57,141 nucleotides of DNA from Vibrio ezurae NBRC 102218 (GCF_000467185.1 NZ_BATM01000039.1:1-57141), one strand, 5' to 3'. Positions 42,104 through 51,465 are shown, numbered from the stretch's first letter. Notes: generated from the letters alone by a model not told the origin. Numbers and translations are program-made.

Positions 42104-43234
42104 ATGGCAAAGGAACTTCAGGGTTTAAGAGATAAGATTGATTCAGTTGATAAGCAAATGCTGGATCTACTTGAGCAGCGACTTAAGTTGGTCGAAGAAG
42201 TCGGGGAGGTGAAGAGTGAACATGGCCTTCCTATCTACGTACCAGAGCGAGAAGCAGCAATGTTGGCGTCGCGCCGACAAGAAGCTCAAAAGCGAGGCAT
42301 ACCACCTCAACTTATTGAAGATATCCTACGCAGAGTCATGCGAGAGTCCTACGCTAGTGAAAAAGACTCAGGGTTTAAATGTTTAAACCCTGACTTAGGT
42401 GACGTCGTCATTATCGGTGGTAATGGTCAGCTAGGTGGCTTATTTAAAAAGATGTTTGATCTTTCTGGTTATAAGGTCAAAGTCTTAGGCAGTAAAAATT
42501 GGCACGAAGCGGATGCTCTGTTTAAAAATGCAGGGCTGGTGGTAGTCACTGTGCCAATCAACAAAACAGAGTCAGTGATCGCTAAGTTAGACAACTTACC
42601 GCAAGACTGTATTTTGTGTGACTTTACTTCTATAAAAGCGAAGCCACTACAGGCTATGCTCAATGTGCACCAAGGGCCTGTTGTAGGTTTACACCCAATG
42701 TTTGGCCCTGATGTACCAAGCCTTGCAAAGCAGGTGATTGTGCATTGTGATGGGCGAGGTGCAGAGCACTATCAATGGTTGTTACAACAGTTTTCAATCT
42801 GGGGAGCGAGTCTTTGCCCGATGGAGGCGGAACATCATGACCATGGAATGACGCTTATCCAAGCATTACGTCACTTTACGTCATTTGCATACGGTTTGCA
42901 TTTGAGTAAAGAAAATCCAAATATTGATACTTTGCTTAAACTGAGTTCGCCAATTTATCGTCTTGAACTGGCGATGGTAGGCCGATTGTTTGCTCAAGAT
43001 CCTGATCTCTACGGTGACATTATTTTATCTTCCGAAGAGAACGTTGAGATGATAAAGCGTTTCCACGCTCGATTCGGTGAGGCACTGACTCTACTGGATA
43101 AGCACGACAAATCTGCATTTATCGAACAATTTAATTCAGTGTCAGATTGGTTTGGTGATTACTCACAACAATTTATGAGTGAGAGTCAAACTTTGCTTAA
43201 ACAAGCCAATGACTCCATTCAAAGAGACAGTTAA
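42104..43234 (+). CDS. tyrA: Chorismate mutase / prephenate dehydrogenase (T-protein)
   Basis: 376 residues. N-terminal AroQ chorismate mutase about 1-90 ([30 protein letters not shown]), then a Rossmann dehydrogenase with [17 protein letters not shown] and the substrate region [10 protein letters not shown]. Converts chorismate via prephenate to 4-hydroxyphenylpyruvate for tyrosine; NAD-dependent and tyrosine-inhibited in E. coli. Operon with aroF. Terminator 22 bp after the stop. Confidence 0.97.
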   Translation: MAKELQGLRDKIDSVDKQMLDLLEQRLKLVEEVGEVKSEHGLPIYVPEREAAMLASRRQEAQKRGIPPQLIEDILRRVMRESYASEKDSGFKCLNPDLGDVVIIGGNGQLGGLFKKMFDLSGYKVKVLGSKNWHEADALFKNAGLVVVTVPINKTESVIAKLDNLPQDCILCDFTSIKAKPLQAMLNVHQGPVVGLHPMFGPDVPSLAKQVIVHCDGRGAEHYQWLLQQFSIWGASLCPMEAEHHDHGMTLIQALRHFTSFAYGLHLSKENPNIDTLLKLSSPIYRLELAMVGRLFAQDPDLYGDIILSSEENVEMIKRFHARFGEALTLLDKHDKSAFIEQFNSVSDWFGDYSQQFMSESQTLLKQANDSIQRDS

Positions 43235-43256
43235 TCTTAAATCAGTTTCAGACAGT

Positions 43257-43284
43257 AAAAAAGGTCGCATATTGCGACCTTTTT
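43257..43284. terminator. Terminator between tyrA and ettA
   Basis: AAAAAAGGTCGCA (43257-43269) pairs with TGCGACCTTTTT (43273-43284). A and T runs on both sides serve the convergent genes. Confidence 0.9.
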
Positions 43285-43303
43285 GCTATTGGTAAGAAAC
43301 GGG

Positions 43304-44971
43304 TTACTTCACTACTCGCTTGTACTTAATGCGATGAGGTTCAGCCGCTTCTGGGCCCAGAGTCTTCTTCAGCCATTCCATATATTCGTTGTAGTTCCCT
43401 TCGTAGAAGTTCACCTGTCCCTCATCACGGTAATCGATGATATGAGTGGCGATACGGTCAAGGAACCAACGGTCATGCGAGATCACCATTGCACAACCAG
43501 GGAACTCGAGTAGAGCCTCTTCTAGTGCACGCAGTGTTTCAACATCAAGGTCATTGGTTGGTTCATCGAGAAGGAGTACGTTGCCCCCAGCTTTTAGCAG
43601 TTTTGCTAAGTGAACACGGTTACGCTCACCACCAGATAACTGACCAATTACTTTTTGTTGATCTGAGCCTTTAAAGTTAAAGCGTGAGCAGTAAGCACGC
43701 GCTGGAATTTCAAAGTTGTTGATCTTGATGATGTCAGCACCTTCTGAGATCTCTTGGAACACAGTTTTGCTGTCATCCATGCTATCGCGGAACTGTTCAA
43801 CGGATGCCAGTTTCACTGTTTCACCAAGCTCAATGCTGCCAGAGTCTGGTTGCTCGCTGCCGCTGAGCATTTTGAATAGTGTGGATTTACCGGCACCGTT
43901 CGCGCCGACAATACCGACAATAGCGCCTTTTGGCATAGAGAACGAAAGATCATCGATAAGCACACGGCCGTCAAATGATTTGGTCAGGTTCTTAACTTCC
44001 AAGACTTTGTCACCTAGGCGTTCACCAGGTGGGATAAAGAGTTCGTTGGTTTCGTTACGTTTTTGACGATCGCCACTTTGCAGTTCTTCAAAGCGAGCCA
44101 TACGAGCTTTAGATTTAGATTGGCGACCTTTAGGGTTTTGACGAACCCATTCCAACTCTTTCTCGATGGTTTTTTGACGAGCACTTTCTTGAGACGCTTC
44201 TTGCTGTAGACGAGCATCTTTTTGCTCAAGCCAAGAAGTATAGTTACCTTCCCATGGGATACCTTCACCACGGTCAAGTTCTAAAATCCAACCTGCTGCG
44301 TTGTCTAGGAAGTAACGGTCGTGCGTAATCGCCACTACGGTTCCTGTATAGTCAACGAGGAAGCGCTCTAGCCATGCTACAGACTCGGCATCCAAGTGGT
44401 TGGTCGGTTCGTCTAGTAGTAGCATGTCTGGTTTTTCAAGTAACAGACGACAAATGGCCACACGACGACGCTCACCACCCGAAAGGTGTTCAATTTTTTG
44501 ATTCCACTCAGGAAGACGCAGTGCGTTGGCCGCGCGCTCTAGTGAGTTTTCAAGGTTGTGGCCGTCTTTCGCTTGAATTAATGCTTCCAGCTCGCCTTGC
44601 TCTTTAGCGAGAGCATCAAAATCAGCATCTGGTTCTGCGTAGGCTGCATACACTTCATCTAAACGTTTCATGGCGCCAGCTACATCAGAAACCGCTTCTT
44701 CTACGATTTCACGTACGGTTTTCGACTCATCTAATTTCGGCTCCTGTGGTAGGTAGCCTACATTTAGTCCTGCTTGTGGACGAGCTTCGCCATCAATATC
44801 AGTATCGATACCGGCCATGATGCGTAAAAGCGTTGATTTACCTGCACCGTTTAAACCCAATACGCCAATTTTTGCGCCTGGGAAAAAGCTAAGGGAAATA
44901 TCTTTAAGGATTTGACGTTTTGGTGGCACGATTTTGCTCACCCGAGACATGGTATAGACGTATTCAGCCAT
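43304..44971 (-). CDS. ettA: Energy-dependent translational throttle protein EttA
   Basis: 555 residues, ABC-F protein with no membrane segments. Two nucleotide-binding domains: Walker A GLNGAGKS and GANGAGKS, signatures LSGGERRRVAICR and LSGGERNRVHLAK, Walker B LLLDEPTNHLD and LLLDEPTNDLD. The arm and linker typical of EttA lie in the first domain and between domains (KELEWVRQNPKGRQSKSKARMARFEEL). Binds the ribosomal E site and gates the first elongation step according to ATP/ADP. Adjacent to slt-trpR as in E. coli. Confidence 0.97.
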   Translation of the reverse strand: MAEYVYTMSRVSKIVPPKRQILKDISLSFFPGAKIGVLGLNGAGKSTLLRIMAGIDTDIDGEARPQAGLNVGYLPQEPKLDESKTVREIVEEAVSDVAGAMKRLDEVYAAYAEPDADFDALAKEQGELEALIQAKDGHNLENSLERAANALRLPEWNQKIEHLSGGERRRVAICRLLLEKPDMLLLDEPTNHLDAESVAWLERFLVDYTGTVVAITHDRYFLDNAAGWILELDRGEGIPWEGNYTSWLEQKDARLQQEASQESARQKTIEKELEWVRQNPKGRQSKSKARMARFEELQSGDRQKRNETNELFIPPGERLGDKVLEVKNLTKSFDGRVLIDDLSFSMPKGAIVGIVGANGAGKSTLFKMLSGSEQPDSGSIELGETVKLASVEQFRDSMDDSKTVFQEISEGADIIKINNFEIPARAYCSRFNFKGSDQQKVIGQLSGGERNRVHLAKLLKAGGNVLLLDEPTNDLDVETLRALEEALLEFPGCAMVISHDRWFLDRIATHIIDYRDEGQVNFYEGNYNEYMEWLKKTLGPEAAEPHRIKYKRVVK

Positions 44972-45187
44972 TACCTAGAGATCCTGTGTTGTGTGGGGGT
45001 CTACAGACCCTAGAGACAAAGCCTTATTTTATACTATGCAATCCATTTTTGTTACCGTATGTGGCGCAAAATCTTGAGTTGTTGAAACCCTAAATAGTAA
45101 TTTACCTGATTCTTACAAATATCATCATTTGTTGCGTATTATGAATATAAGAAAATACATTATAAGCATCGCCACAAAGAGAGACGC

Positions 45188-47110
45188 ATGTCAGTATTGA
45201 TTAAATGGTTAGGAGTTGGGATTGGGGTGGTGTCACTCTCTGTCTCAGCGATGACACTCGAGCAACAAAGAGAGACCTATGATCAGGCTCAAACTCTAAT
45301 TACCAACCGGGACATTCCGCAGTATCAGGTACTAAGAAAACAGCTTGATGATTACCCTCTGACCCCTTATCTCGATTATCGTATTTATATGCTTGATCTC
45401 GATAAGCGAACTCCCACAGAGGTGGAGCAATACATAAAAACTCATCATCAATACCCGTTCTCTCAATCTATTCGAGGCGCGTATTTAGATGCTTTGGTCA
45501 AGGCCAAAGATTGGCAAGGTTTTTATCATTTTCAACCGCAAAAACCACGTATGCAAAGCTATCAGTGCAGTTATTATTTTGCACAGTATCAAATGGGGAA
45601 AACGGTCGACGCCTTTAAAGGGGCATCCAAGTTATGGCTAAGCGGTTCGAGCATTGCGAAAGAGTGTAATGAACTTTTCAAAGCTTGGGACGAAGCTGGG
45701 CTACGTAAAGACACCTTAATATTGCAACGAATGGGGCTGGCGTTTTCTAGTCGTAACCGAAGTTTGCTTAACTACCTACAAGATTTGCCAGAATCTGAGC
45801 AAGCAAAAGCCAATGCGCAAGCCATTTATCAGCTTTATCAGGATAATACTCAAATAGCGTCATTCGCCACCTCTCAAGCCCGCTCGGCACTGAATAAGAA
45901 AGTGGCTATGGCAACCTTAAAGCGCATTACCTATCAAGATGCAAACCCGCAATTGGCGATTAGCGTACTTGATGAGGTCGCTAAAGCTCAGCAATTCACC
46001 GACAAAGAATACCAAGACAGCGCGGATTATATTGCCTATAGCTTAATCAATACGGATGATACTAAGTTAGCCAAATGGCGTGATGACACGCTATTAAAGA
46101 GCCACAACCCGAAATGGTTAGAACGCCGAGCGCGTTTGGCTATTCAACATCAAGATTGGCAAGGACTCGATACTTGGATTGAAAGATTACCTAGCAAAGA
46201 GAAAAACTCGAAGCGTTGGCAATATTGGAAAGCACGCGCTCAAATTGCTTTGGGGCAGGTGAGTGAGGGTAAGAGCCGTATGCGAGCTCTTCTTGGTCAT
46301 CGAAGTTTTTACAGCATTGCTGCTGCTGATTATTTAGAACAGCCTATTCAATACAACACCTTAATGCCAACGCAACAAGATGCCTCTATCGAGGGATTCT
46401 CTACCTCGTTGGCTCGTATTAAGGAACTTATCGCGGTCGACAAAATTACTGCGGCAAAACGTGAGTGGCGTTGGCTGTTAGCCCGTTCTAGCTCGGAGCA
46501 AAAAAAGCTCTTAGCCCAATATGCAGCGAAGCATCATTGGAACCATCTATTAGTCATGGCTACGATTGAAGGCAAAATGTGGGATCACATCAGTTTGCGC
46601 TTCCCTATTGCGCATCAGTGGTGGTTTAACTTCTATGCCAAGAAACACGACGTTGATCCTATTACTTTGATGGCGTTGGCTCGACAAGAAAGTGGCTTGG
46701 ATATTGACGCTCAATCCCCGGTTGGTGCGCGAGGTCTAATGCAGATTATGCCGAAGACGGCCGCTTCTACAGCTAAGAGCTATAACATTGAATACAGCGG
46801 TGCTGATGACTTGTTTGATGTGAGTAAAAATATTGAGATAGGCAGTCAGTATTTAGCGGGCTTGTTAGACGATTACAATGGAAATCGAGTGCTGGCTTTT
46901 GGCGCGTATAATGCCGGTCCTAATCGAGTGCAACTGTGGCGTGAAAGAACGGGGGGTAAGGTTGATGTGTATTCTTATATTGAGTCAATTCCGTTTAAAG
47001 AGACTCGAGGCTACATTAAAAATATCTTGATGTTTGAGGTGTATTATCGCGATATCTTAAATAAAAAGGGGCCATTTTTATCTGACTTAGAGTCTGAAAT
47101 GAAGTATTAA
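45188..47110 (+). CDS. slt: Soluble lytic murein transglycosylase Slt
   Basis: 640 residues, the Slt70 size. Signal peptide 1-22 (ending SVSA). Long alpha-helical superhelix (about 25-460) and a C-terminal SLT domain with catalytic Glu501 in LARQESGLDIDAQSPVGARGLMQ and the AYNAGPNRV motif. Periplasmic; cleaves glycan strands to 1,6-anhydroMurNAc products, which feed the NagZ-AnmK-MurQ route encoded nearby. trpR follows after 32 bp. Confidence 0.96.
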   Translation: MSVLIKWLGVGIGVVSLSVSAMTLEQQRETYDQAQTLITNRDIPQYQVLRKQLDDYPLTPYLDYRIYMLDLDKRTPTEVEQYIKTHHQYPFSQSIRGAYLDALVKAKDWQGFYHFQPQKPRMQSYQCSYYFAQYQMGKTVDAFKGASKLWLSGSSIAKECNELFKAWDEAGLRKDTLILQRMGLAFSSRNRSLLNYLQDLPESEQAKANAQAIYQLYQDNTQIASFATSQARSALNKKVAMATLKRITYQDANPQLAISVLDEVAKAQQFTDKEYQDSADYIAYSLINTDDTKLAKWRDDTLLKSHNPKWLERRARLAIQHQDWQGLDTWIERLPSKEKNSKRWQYWKARAQIALGQVSEGKSRMRALLGHRSFYSIAAADYLEQPIQYNTLMPTQQDASIEGFSTSLARIKELIAVDKITAAKREWRWLLARSSSEQKKLLAQYAAKHHWNHLLVMATIEGKMWDHISLRFPIAHQWWFNFYAKKHDVDPITLMALARQESGLDIDAQSPVGARGLMQIMPKTAASTAKSYNIEYSGADDLFDVSKNIEIGSQYLAGLLDDYNGNRVLAFGAYNAGPNRVQLWRERTGGKVDVYSYIESIPFKETRGYIKNILMFEVYYRDILNKKGPFLSDLESEMKY

Positions 47111-47142
47111 TAAGAGAGTTTTAGAGAATAAGCAGACACGTT

Positions 47143-47439
47143 ATGAACCCAATAGATCAAGAGTGGCAAAAACTACTCGTCACTATCGCTAAAGCCGCTG
47201 AGCAAGATGAGCATCAAACATTGTTGTCAATCATGCTGACACCCGACGAAAAAGAAGCGTTAGTGACTAGAGCGAAAATACTGCATAAGTTATTGAATGA
47301 ATCTTGTTCACAACGGCAGATCAGTCAAGACTTAGGGGTAGGGATAGCAACGGTGACTCGAGGTTCAAACGAGTTAAAAGGGCGTTCAGAAGAAGAGCAA
47401 CAACTTGTTTCTCGTCTTCTGAAACCTTTTATCGAATAA
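47143..47439 (+). CDS. trpR: Trp operon repressor
   Basis: 98 residues. TrpR core: MLTPDEKEALVTRAKILHKLLNE and the helix-turn-helix SQRQISQDLGVGIATVTRGSNELK, close to E. coli's. Tryptophan-bound dimers repress trp, aroH/aroL-type and trpR promoters. I did not find a clear Trp operator (CTAGTTAACTAG-like) before it, so it may be transcribed from slt. Confidence 0.95.
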   Translation: MNPIDQEWQKLLVTIAKAAEQDEHQTLLSIMLTPDEKEALVTRAKILHKLLNESCSQRQISQDLGVGIATVTRGSNELKGRSEEEQQLVSRLLKPFIE

Positions 47440-47453
47440 AATTAATGGAATAG

Positions 47454-47484
47454 ATCCAGACGTGAATTTAAAAGGCGTCTGGAT
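47454..47484. terminator. Hairpin between trpR and yjjX
   Basis: ATCCAGACG (47454-47462) pairs with CGTCTGGAT (47476-47484), overlapping the end of yjjX. Short T-runs only; probably a weak shared terminator. Confidence 0.5.
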
Positions 47485-47983
47485 TATTGAAAGGAATCAG
47501 CGCCAAAATCAGTGCTTGATGGTAAACACTACTGCGGCTTAAACGGTTGTTGGTCAATATTCCAATCGCGCCGCCTTTTTGTTTGATATTGGTGGTGCCA
47601 TACATTTCATCCATCGCATGACCCAACTCTTTTCCTTGCCTGACTAAATCCAGCACTTTATTGGGCAGCATAAGGCTTGATGAGCGTGATTCACCGTGTA
47701 CAGTTTCGGACTCAATAATCATCCATGCAAACGTTGCATTTCCTTCAATACCGGCTTCTAGACCCACATAGTATTGCGCATCATTGATCACTTGCTTAGC
47801 GTTGTTTACTCGAGTCTGAGCACCGAGTTTAGTCTCTTCATTAGACATGGGTTGATCGCGTACCCCACTAGCAACACTCACACCTTCAAAATGAAACGAT
47901 TGCTCTGGAAATACTTCACAAAAAGCACTTTCTACCGCTTTGATCTTGGCCGGGTTTAAAGACGCTACGATAACTTTTTTCAT
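47468..47983 (-). CDS. yjjX: Inosine/xanthosine triphosphatase YjjX
   Basis: 171 residues of the NTPase NTP/ITPase-like (YjjX) fold. Begins VIVASLNPAKIKAVESAF and has VASGVRDQPMSNEET, YYVGLEAGIEG and MYGTTNIKQKGGAIGILTNN. Hydrolyses non-canonical purine nucleotides such as ITP and XTP. In E. coli it is next to trpR; here it also starts 2 bp after the pheA stop, suggesting coupling to pheA. Confidence 0.92.
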   Translation of the reverse strand: MKKVIVASLNPAKIKAVESAFCEVFPEQSFHFEGVSVASGVRDQPMSNEETKLGAQTRVNNAKQVINDAQYYVGLEAGIEGNATFAWMIIESETVHGESRSSSLMLPNKVLDLVRQGKELGHAMDEMYGTTNIKQKGGAIGILTNNRLSRSSVYHQALILALIPFNNPDAF

Positions 47984-47985
47984 CT

Positions 47986-49164
47986 TTAAGACATTTTTAC
48001 ATGAGTAGGTTTAATGTTCTCACTTGGGTAACAGCCGAGTACTTTTAGATAACGAGTAATTTTCACCAGCTCGTTGATCGCAGACTGAGCGGCGCTAGAG
48101 TTTAAGTGTGTCTCTAAATCCATGTAGAACATCTCTTCCCAAGGGTTCCCCATAATAGGACGAGATTCCAGTTTCGTAATATTGATGTTGTGGCGTTGCA
48201 GTACTAATAAGGTTTCCACTAGTGAGCCCGCCTCTTGTGAGGTAGACATAATCAATGTGGTTTTCGCTGGAATTTGATCAGAAACGCTGAACGCTTTACG
48301 TGCTACGACGATAAATCGGGTATGGTTTTCTGTTTGGTTGGCAATGTTGCCTTGCACGTTTTGTAAGCCATACAACTTGCCACTCAGCGCATTACCAATC
48401 GCCACAGCATCAGGACGGTTGAGTTCTTTAACTTTTAACATTGCATCAGCAGTGCTGGCGCAAGTTTCCAGTGTCGTGCCTTTTAGGCGGCCTAAAAAGT
48501 CACTGCATTGCTGATGTGGCTGAGGGTGAGAATAGATGGTCTTAATCTCTTCTAAGCGTACATCTTCAGTAGAAAGTAAGCAGTGCTCAATCGGTTGAGA
48601 CAGCTCACCTACAATATACAAGGTTGTTTGCTGCAGTAAGTCATACACTTCATTGATAGAACCTGAGCTGGTGTTTTCTATTGGCAATACACCATAGTCA
48701 GCATGACCGGATTCAACCGTTTTAGTCACCTCTTTAAAAGACTCACAATTAAGTTCAATCAGATCTGTATTGCGACGGCTAAAGTAGTCTTGACTGGCTA
48801 AGTGGGAATAGGACCCCTTGGCACCAAGGAAGGCAACACGCGCATGGGGCTTGCGTTGCAAGGCAGGGTTAACCAAGTTTTGCAGGTAAGCCTGTTGCAG
48901 TAATACTGAATCTTCAATGATGGTGTAAAACACCTTCGTGATGTATTCCGCATCCAGTTGGTATTTTTCTTTGCCATTATTGATGAGCTTAACCAACAGT
49001 TGTTGTTCTCTATCGGCATCTCTGACTGGCTTTGACGTCTCCACTTTGCTTTTCGCTACTTCTAAACTCAAATTACGACGTTCAGAGAGTAAACTGAGTA
49101 GTTTATCATCAAGAACATTGAGGCGATTGCGAATATCGTCGAGAGAAAGTGGTGTTTCAGCCAT
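47986..49164 (-). CDS. pheA: Chorismate mutase / prephenate dehydratase (P-protein)
   Basis: 392 residues from the ATG at 49164 (MAETPLSLDDIRNRLNVLDD), with AGGAATTAGGA upstream; an in-frame ATG 15 codons earlier is unlikely. AroQ mutase domain about 1-90, prephenate dehydratase about 110-290 (VAFLGAKGSYSHLA, LPIENTSSGS, NHTRFIV) and a C-terminal ACT domain with the Phe-binding ESRP motif (KLESRPIMG). Makes phenylpyruvate. The leader appears too short for a pheL-type attenuator. Confidence 0.96.
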   Translation of the reverse strand: MAETPLSLDDIRNRLNVLDDKLLSLLSERRNLSLEVAKSKVETSKPVRDADREQQLLVKLINNGKEKYQLDAEYITKVFYTIIEDSVLLQQAYLQNLVNPALQRKPHARVAFLGAKGSYSHLASQDYFSRRNTDLIELNCESFKEVTKTVESGHADYGVLPIENTSSGSINEVYDLLQQTTLYIVGELSQPIEHCLLSTEDVRLEEIKTIYSHPQPHQQCSDFLGRLKGTTLETCASTADAMLKVKELNRPDAVAIGNALSGKLYGLQNVQGNIANQTENHTRFIVVARKAFSVSDQIPAKTTLIMSTSQEAGSLVETLLVLQRHNINITKLESRPIMGNPWEEMFYMDLETHLNSSAAQSAINELVKITRYLKVLGCYPSENIKPTHVKMS

Positions 49165-49207
49165 TCCTAATTCCTTTAAATGGTGATTGCAAAGAGAGTT
49201 ATAGATC

Positions 49208-49237
49208 ACAATAAGCTATGGCGGGAATTAGGGTCAA
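49208..49237 (-). promoter_or_regulatory. Candidate pheA promoter
   Basis: On the minus strand TTGACC (49232-49237), 18-bp spacer, TATTGT (49208-49213). The start would be near 49201, giving a leader of about 37 nt. Confidence 0.5.
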
Positions 49238-49238
49238 G

Positions 49239-49268
49239 CAAAAACAGCGCCAAAAGGGCGCTGTTTTT
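49239..49268 (-). terminator. raiA terminator
   Basis: AAAACAGCGCC (49241-49251) pairs with GGCGCTGTTTT (49256-49266), with T-runs on either strand. Lies 30 bp past the raiA stop and just upstream of the pheA -35, so it separates the two genes. Confidence 0.85.
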
Positions 49269-49295
49269 TATAAGTTAGATTTTAGGTTGGCTTAA

Positions 49296-49643
49296 TTAAG
49301 CTTCTTCGACGATAGGCTCTTCTGGTTCAACAGGAGCGTCTGAGTGGCTGGCACGTCTTGCTTCTGGTTTATGACGAAGCTTATTGAGTTGTCGTTCCAA
49401 TTTTTGTTCAACTTCGTTCACTGCGACGTATAAGTCGGCATGAACGGCGGAAGCAACTAATTGCCCTTTCGGTACACTGATGACAGCTTCAAATCGTTTA
49501 TTTTTATTAGGCTCTTCTTGGAAGCTCGCATGACAACCAATAATATCGACTTGCCATTTTTCTAGTTTTTTAAATTTCTCTTCAATGTGAGAGCGAATTG
49601 CAGAGGTAATTTCAATGTTTTTGCCAGTAATATTCATTTTCAT
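49296..49643 (-). CDS. raiA: Ribosome-associated inhibitor RaiA (YfiA)
   Basis: 115 residues from the ATG at 49643 (MKMNITGKNIEITSAIRSHIEEK), chosen for the AGAGGA site 9 nt upstream and the match to RaiA. Carries the basic beta-alpha core (KLEKWQVDII, LVASAVHADLYVAVNEVEQKLERQLNKLRHKPEARRA) and a short acidic tail (EPEEPIVEEA) as in YfiA rather than HPF. Binds 30S in stationary phase or cold and blocks translation and 100S formation. Confidence 0.93.
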   Translation of the reverse strand: MKMNITGKNIEITSAIRSHIEEKFKKLEKWQVDIIGCHASFQEEPNKNKRFEAVISVPKGQLVASAVHADLYVAVNEVEQKLERQLNKLRHKPEARRASHSDAPVEPEEPIVEEA

Positions 49644-49924
49644 ATAGTGCGTTTCCTCTGTGTAAAACAATCTTCGTTAGGTTCAGATTACGACTTTGAT
49701 AAAAAATATTTGCGACTAGGATCACGTTAATCAGCCATTGAAAAGTTGGACCGAATGTTTGTGATTTTTTGCATAGGTTTGCAAGAAAATCCTTGCCGAT
49801 ACGTGTATTTAATGTCAAATTTGAATGGATAAAGGCACTTCGAGTTACTGACTCTGAGTGCCTTTTTTATGCGTGTCTACTGTATTTTGAGCGTATTGGT
49901 TCGATTATCAGTAAGTCAATTTAT
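49644..49924. other. raiA upstream region
   Basis: 281 bp containing the raiA leader and promoter. A TTGACA is visible on the minus strand (about 49812-49817) but no clear -10 follows. A terminator-like hairpin (49831-49867) has its T-run on the plus strand. No ORF found. Confidence 0.35.
49831..49867 (+). terminator. Terminator-like hairpin with its T-run on the plus strand
   Basis: AAAGGCACT (49831-49839) pairs with AGTGCCTTT, with GAGT/ACTC inside, then six T on the plus strand. On the minus strand only three T follow. Both flanking genes are minus-strand, so it fits the end of the MltF-like gene poorly. Confidence 0.55.
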
Positions 49925-51376
49925 TTAGTCTGATGTATCGAAGATCAATTGCACTGGACTTATTTGTTGATTTAAATCGCTGTGCAATTCTTCTCGCTCA
50001 CTTTGGATCTCTCCAAGTTGTTTATAAATGGTGTAATAGCGATTGATATTCGCCACGTATTGCACGGGCTCCCGACCTATATTTCGACGGGCTACAATCT
50101 CGACATTATTAAACCAAATATTGTGGTCGTACCCTTGCTTTAGTGCCAAAGCTCGCATTCTGCGTATTTTGGCCGGCCCTGCATTGTATGAGGCAAGGCT
50201 GAAGTAAACCTTATTGCTTTCATTGATATCAGGGTCACTAAAGTACCTATCGTGAATAAACCTCAGATACTTAGTTCCAGCATGAATGTTGTTTTCCACT
50301 GGTTTGATATTAGGAATGTTGATATAGGGGTCTTTTGCTGTGGCGGGGAGGACTTGCATTATGCCTACCGCACCTCTGTGCGATACTTTACTATTGTCTA
50401 AACCTGACTCTTGGAATGCTTGTGCTGAAAGCATCACCCAATCAATTTGATATTCTTGTCCATAGCGTTCAAATAGATTCGATAAACTTTCTAATTTAGC
50501 CATTTTTTTCGGATTTAATGCACGGGTTAACCAGCGTGTATCTTGCAGGTACTTCTTATAAATGACATTCCCCAGTAACGTGCCTTGTTTGGCTGTTTTT
50601 AAGTAGCCATTGATGACTTGCTTAAACTCAGGGTTATTATGGCGCAAAGCCCAAGCGATTTGTGCATCACGACGGATAGGGAGTTGCTCATGAACTTGAA
50701 TGTTCTTCATTACATTTAGCCATAAGCTCGCTTTGTGACTGTCAATGATCGTTGCGGCAATCAAACCTTGATTGACCAGTTCAACCAACTCCAGATCTTG
50801 TAAGCTTTCCTGAACAAAGTTCACCCGCACTGGAATGTGTCCATTGCTAGAGAGTTGTTTATTTAAGGCTTGAATGCTTTCAAAGTAACTAGAGCTTGCC
50901 CGGATCCACACTTCCGTACCACTGACTTGCTCAGCTGAAGTGATCGGTTTATGAGATTTGTGGGTTAGGAATAACTCATTGACTCCAGTGAGGATAGGAG
51001 TACTAAAATCGACAACTTTTTTACGTTTGTCGGTGATGGTTAGATTGGCAATGGCAACATCGCCTTGTCCATTATTTAAAGCATCAAATAGCGCATCGCG
51101 AGTGACAGGTATGATTTTTACCCGCATGTAAGGATGCTTTTTTTTCAAACTGAGCTCAAAGTGATGAAGTTGCTCGGCAATAATCCCCTTTGGCCGGCCT
51201 CCTTCAACGTAGTAAAAGCCCAGATCAGCGGCTACAAGAGCACGGACTACGCCCTTCTCTTTGATAACCTTATAGTCACCAATATAGGTATTTTTTTGTA
51301 TTGGAGACAGTTCAAGTGCTTGTGTCGGTAAAGACAGCAGAGCAGAGGCAAGTAGCCCAATAATAAGATTTTTCAT
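49925..51376 (-). CDS. MltF-like membrane-bound lytic transglycosylase
   Basis: 483 residues. Signal peptide 1-20 (ending TQA). Substrate-binding-protein type 3 domain about 40-285 (VVRALVAADLGFYYVEGGRPKGI, GDVAIANLTITDKRKKVVDFS) followed by an SLT domain with catalytic Glu323 in QAFQESGLDNSKVSHRGAVGIMQ and the ASYNAGPAKIRRM motif. This is the MltF architecture. There is no lipobox. Position between raiA and bamD differs from E. coli, so it may be a paralogue of the true mltF. Confidence 0.88.
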   Translation of the reverse strand: MKNLIIGLLASALLSLPTQALELSPIQKNTYIGDYKVIKEKGVVRALVAADLGFYYVEGGRPKGIIAEQLHHFELSLKKKHPYMRVKIIPVTRDALFDALNNGQGDVAIANLTITDKRKKVVDFSTPILTGVNELFLTHKSHKPITSAEQVSGTEVWIRASSSYFESIQALNKQLSSNGHIPVRVNFVQESLQDLELVELVNQGLIAATIIDSHKASLWLNVMKNIQVHEQLPIRRDAQIAWALRHNNPEFKQVINGYLKTAKQGTLLGNVIYKKYLQDTRWLTRALNPKKMAKLESLSNLFERYGQEYQIDWVMLSAQAFQESGLDNSKVSHRGAVGIMQVLPATAKDPYINIPNIKPVENNIHAGTKYLRFIHDRYFSDPDINESNKVYFSLASYNAGPAKIRRMRALALKQGYDHNIWFNNVEIVARRNIGREPVQYVANINRYYTIYKQLGEIQSEREELHSDLNQQISPVQLIFDTSD

Positions 51377-51420
51377 ACAACATTCCGTGTTGGTTTATGA
51401 AAAAGTGGTCGAAGCACCAC

Positions 51421-51450
51421 AGCGAGATGTTAAATATTTAACATCTCGCT
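51421..51450. repeat. Perfect 30-bp palindrome
   Basis: AGCGAGATGTTAAAT followed directly by its reverse complement. Between bamD (stop 51466) and the MltF-like gene (start 51376). No T-run follows on either strand, so it is not a typical terminator; it may stop bamD transcripts, stabilise an RNA end or bind a dimeric protein. Confidence 0.8.
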
Positions 51451-51465
51451 TCTTAAATTTAACAC

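Noticed and set aside
49195..49210. TGTGATCTA on the minus strand at the pheA promoter
   Set aside because: Half-site only, and it overlaps the -10 and start region; likely chance.
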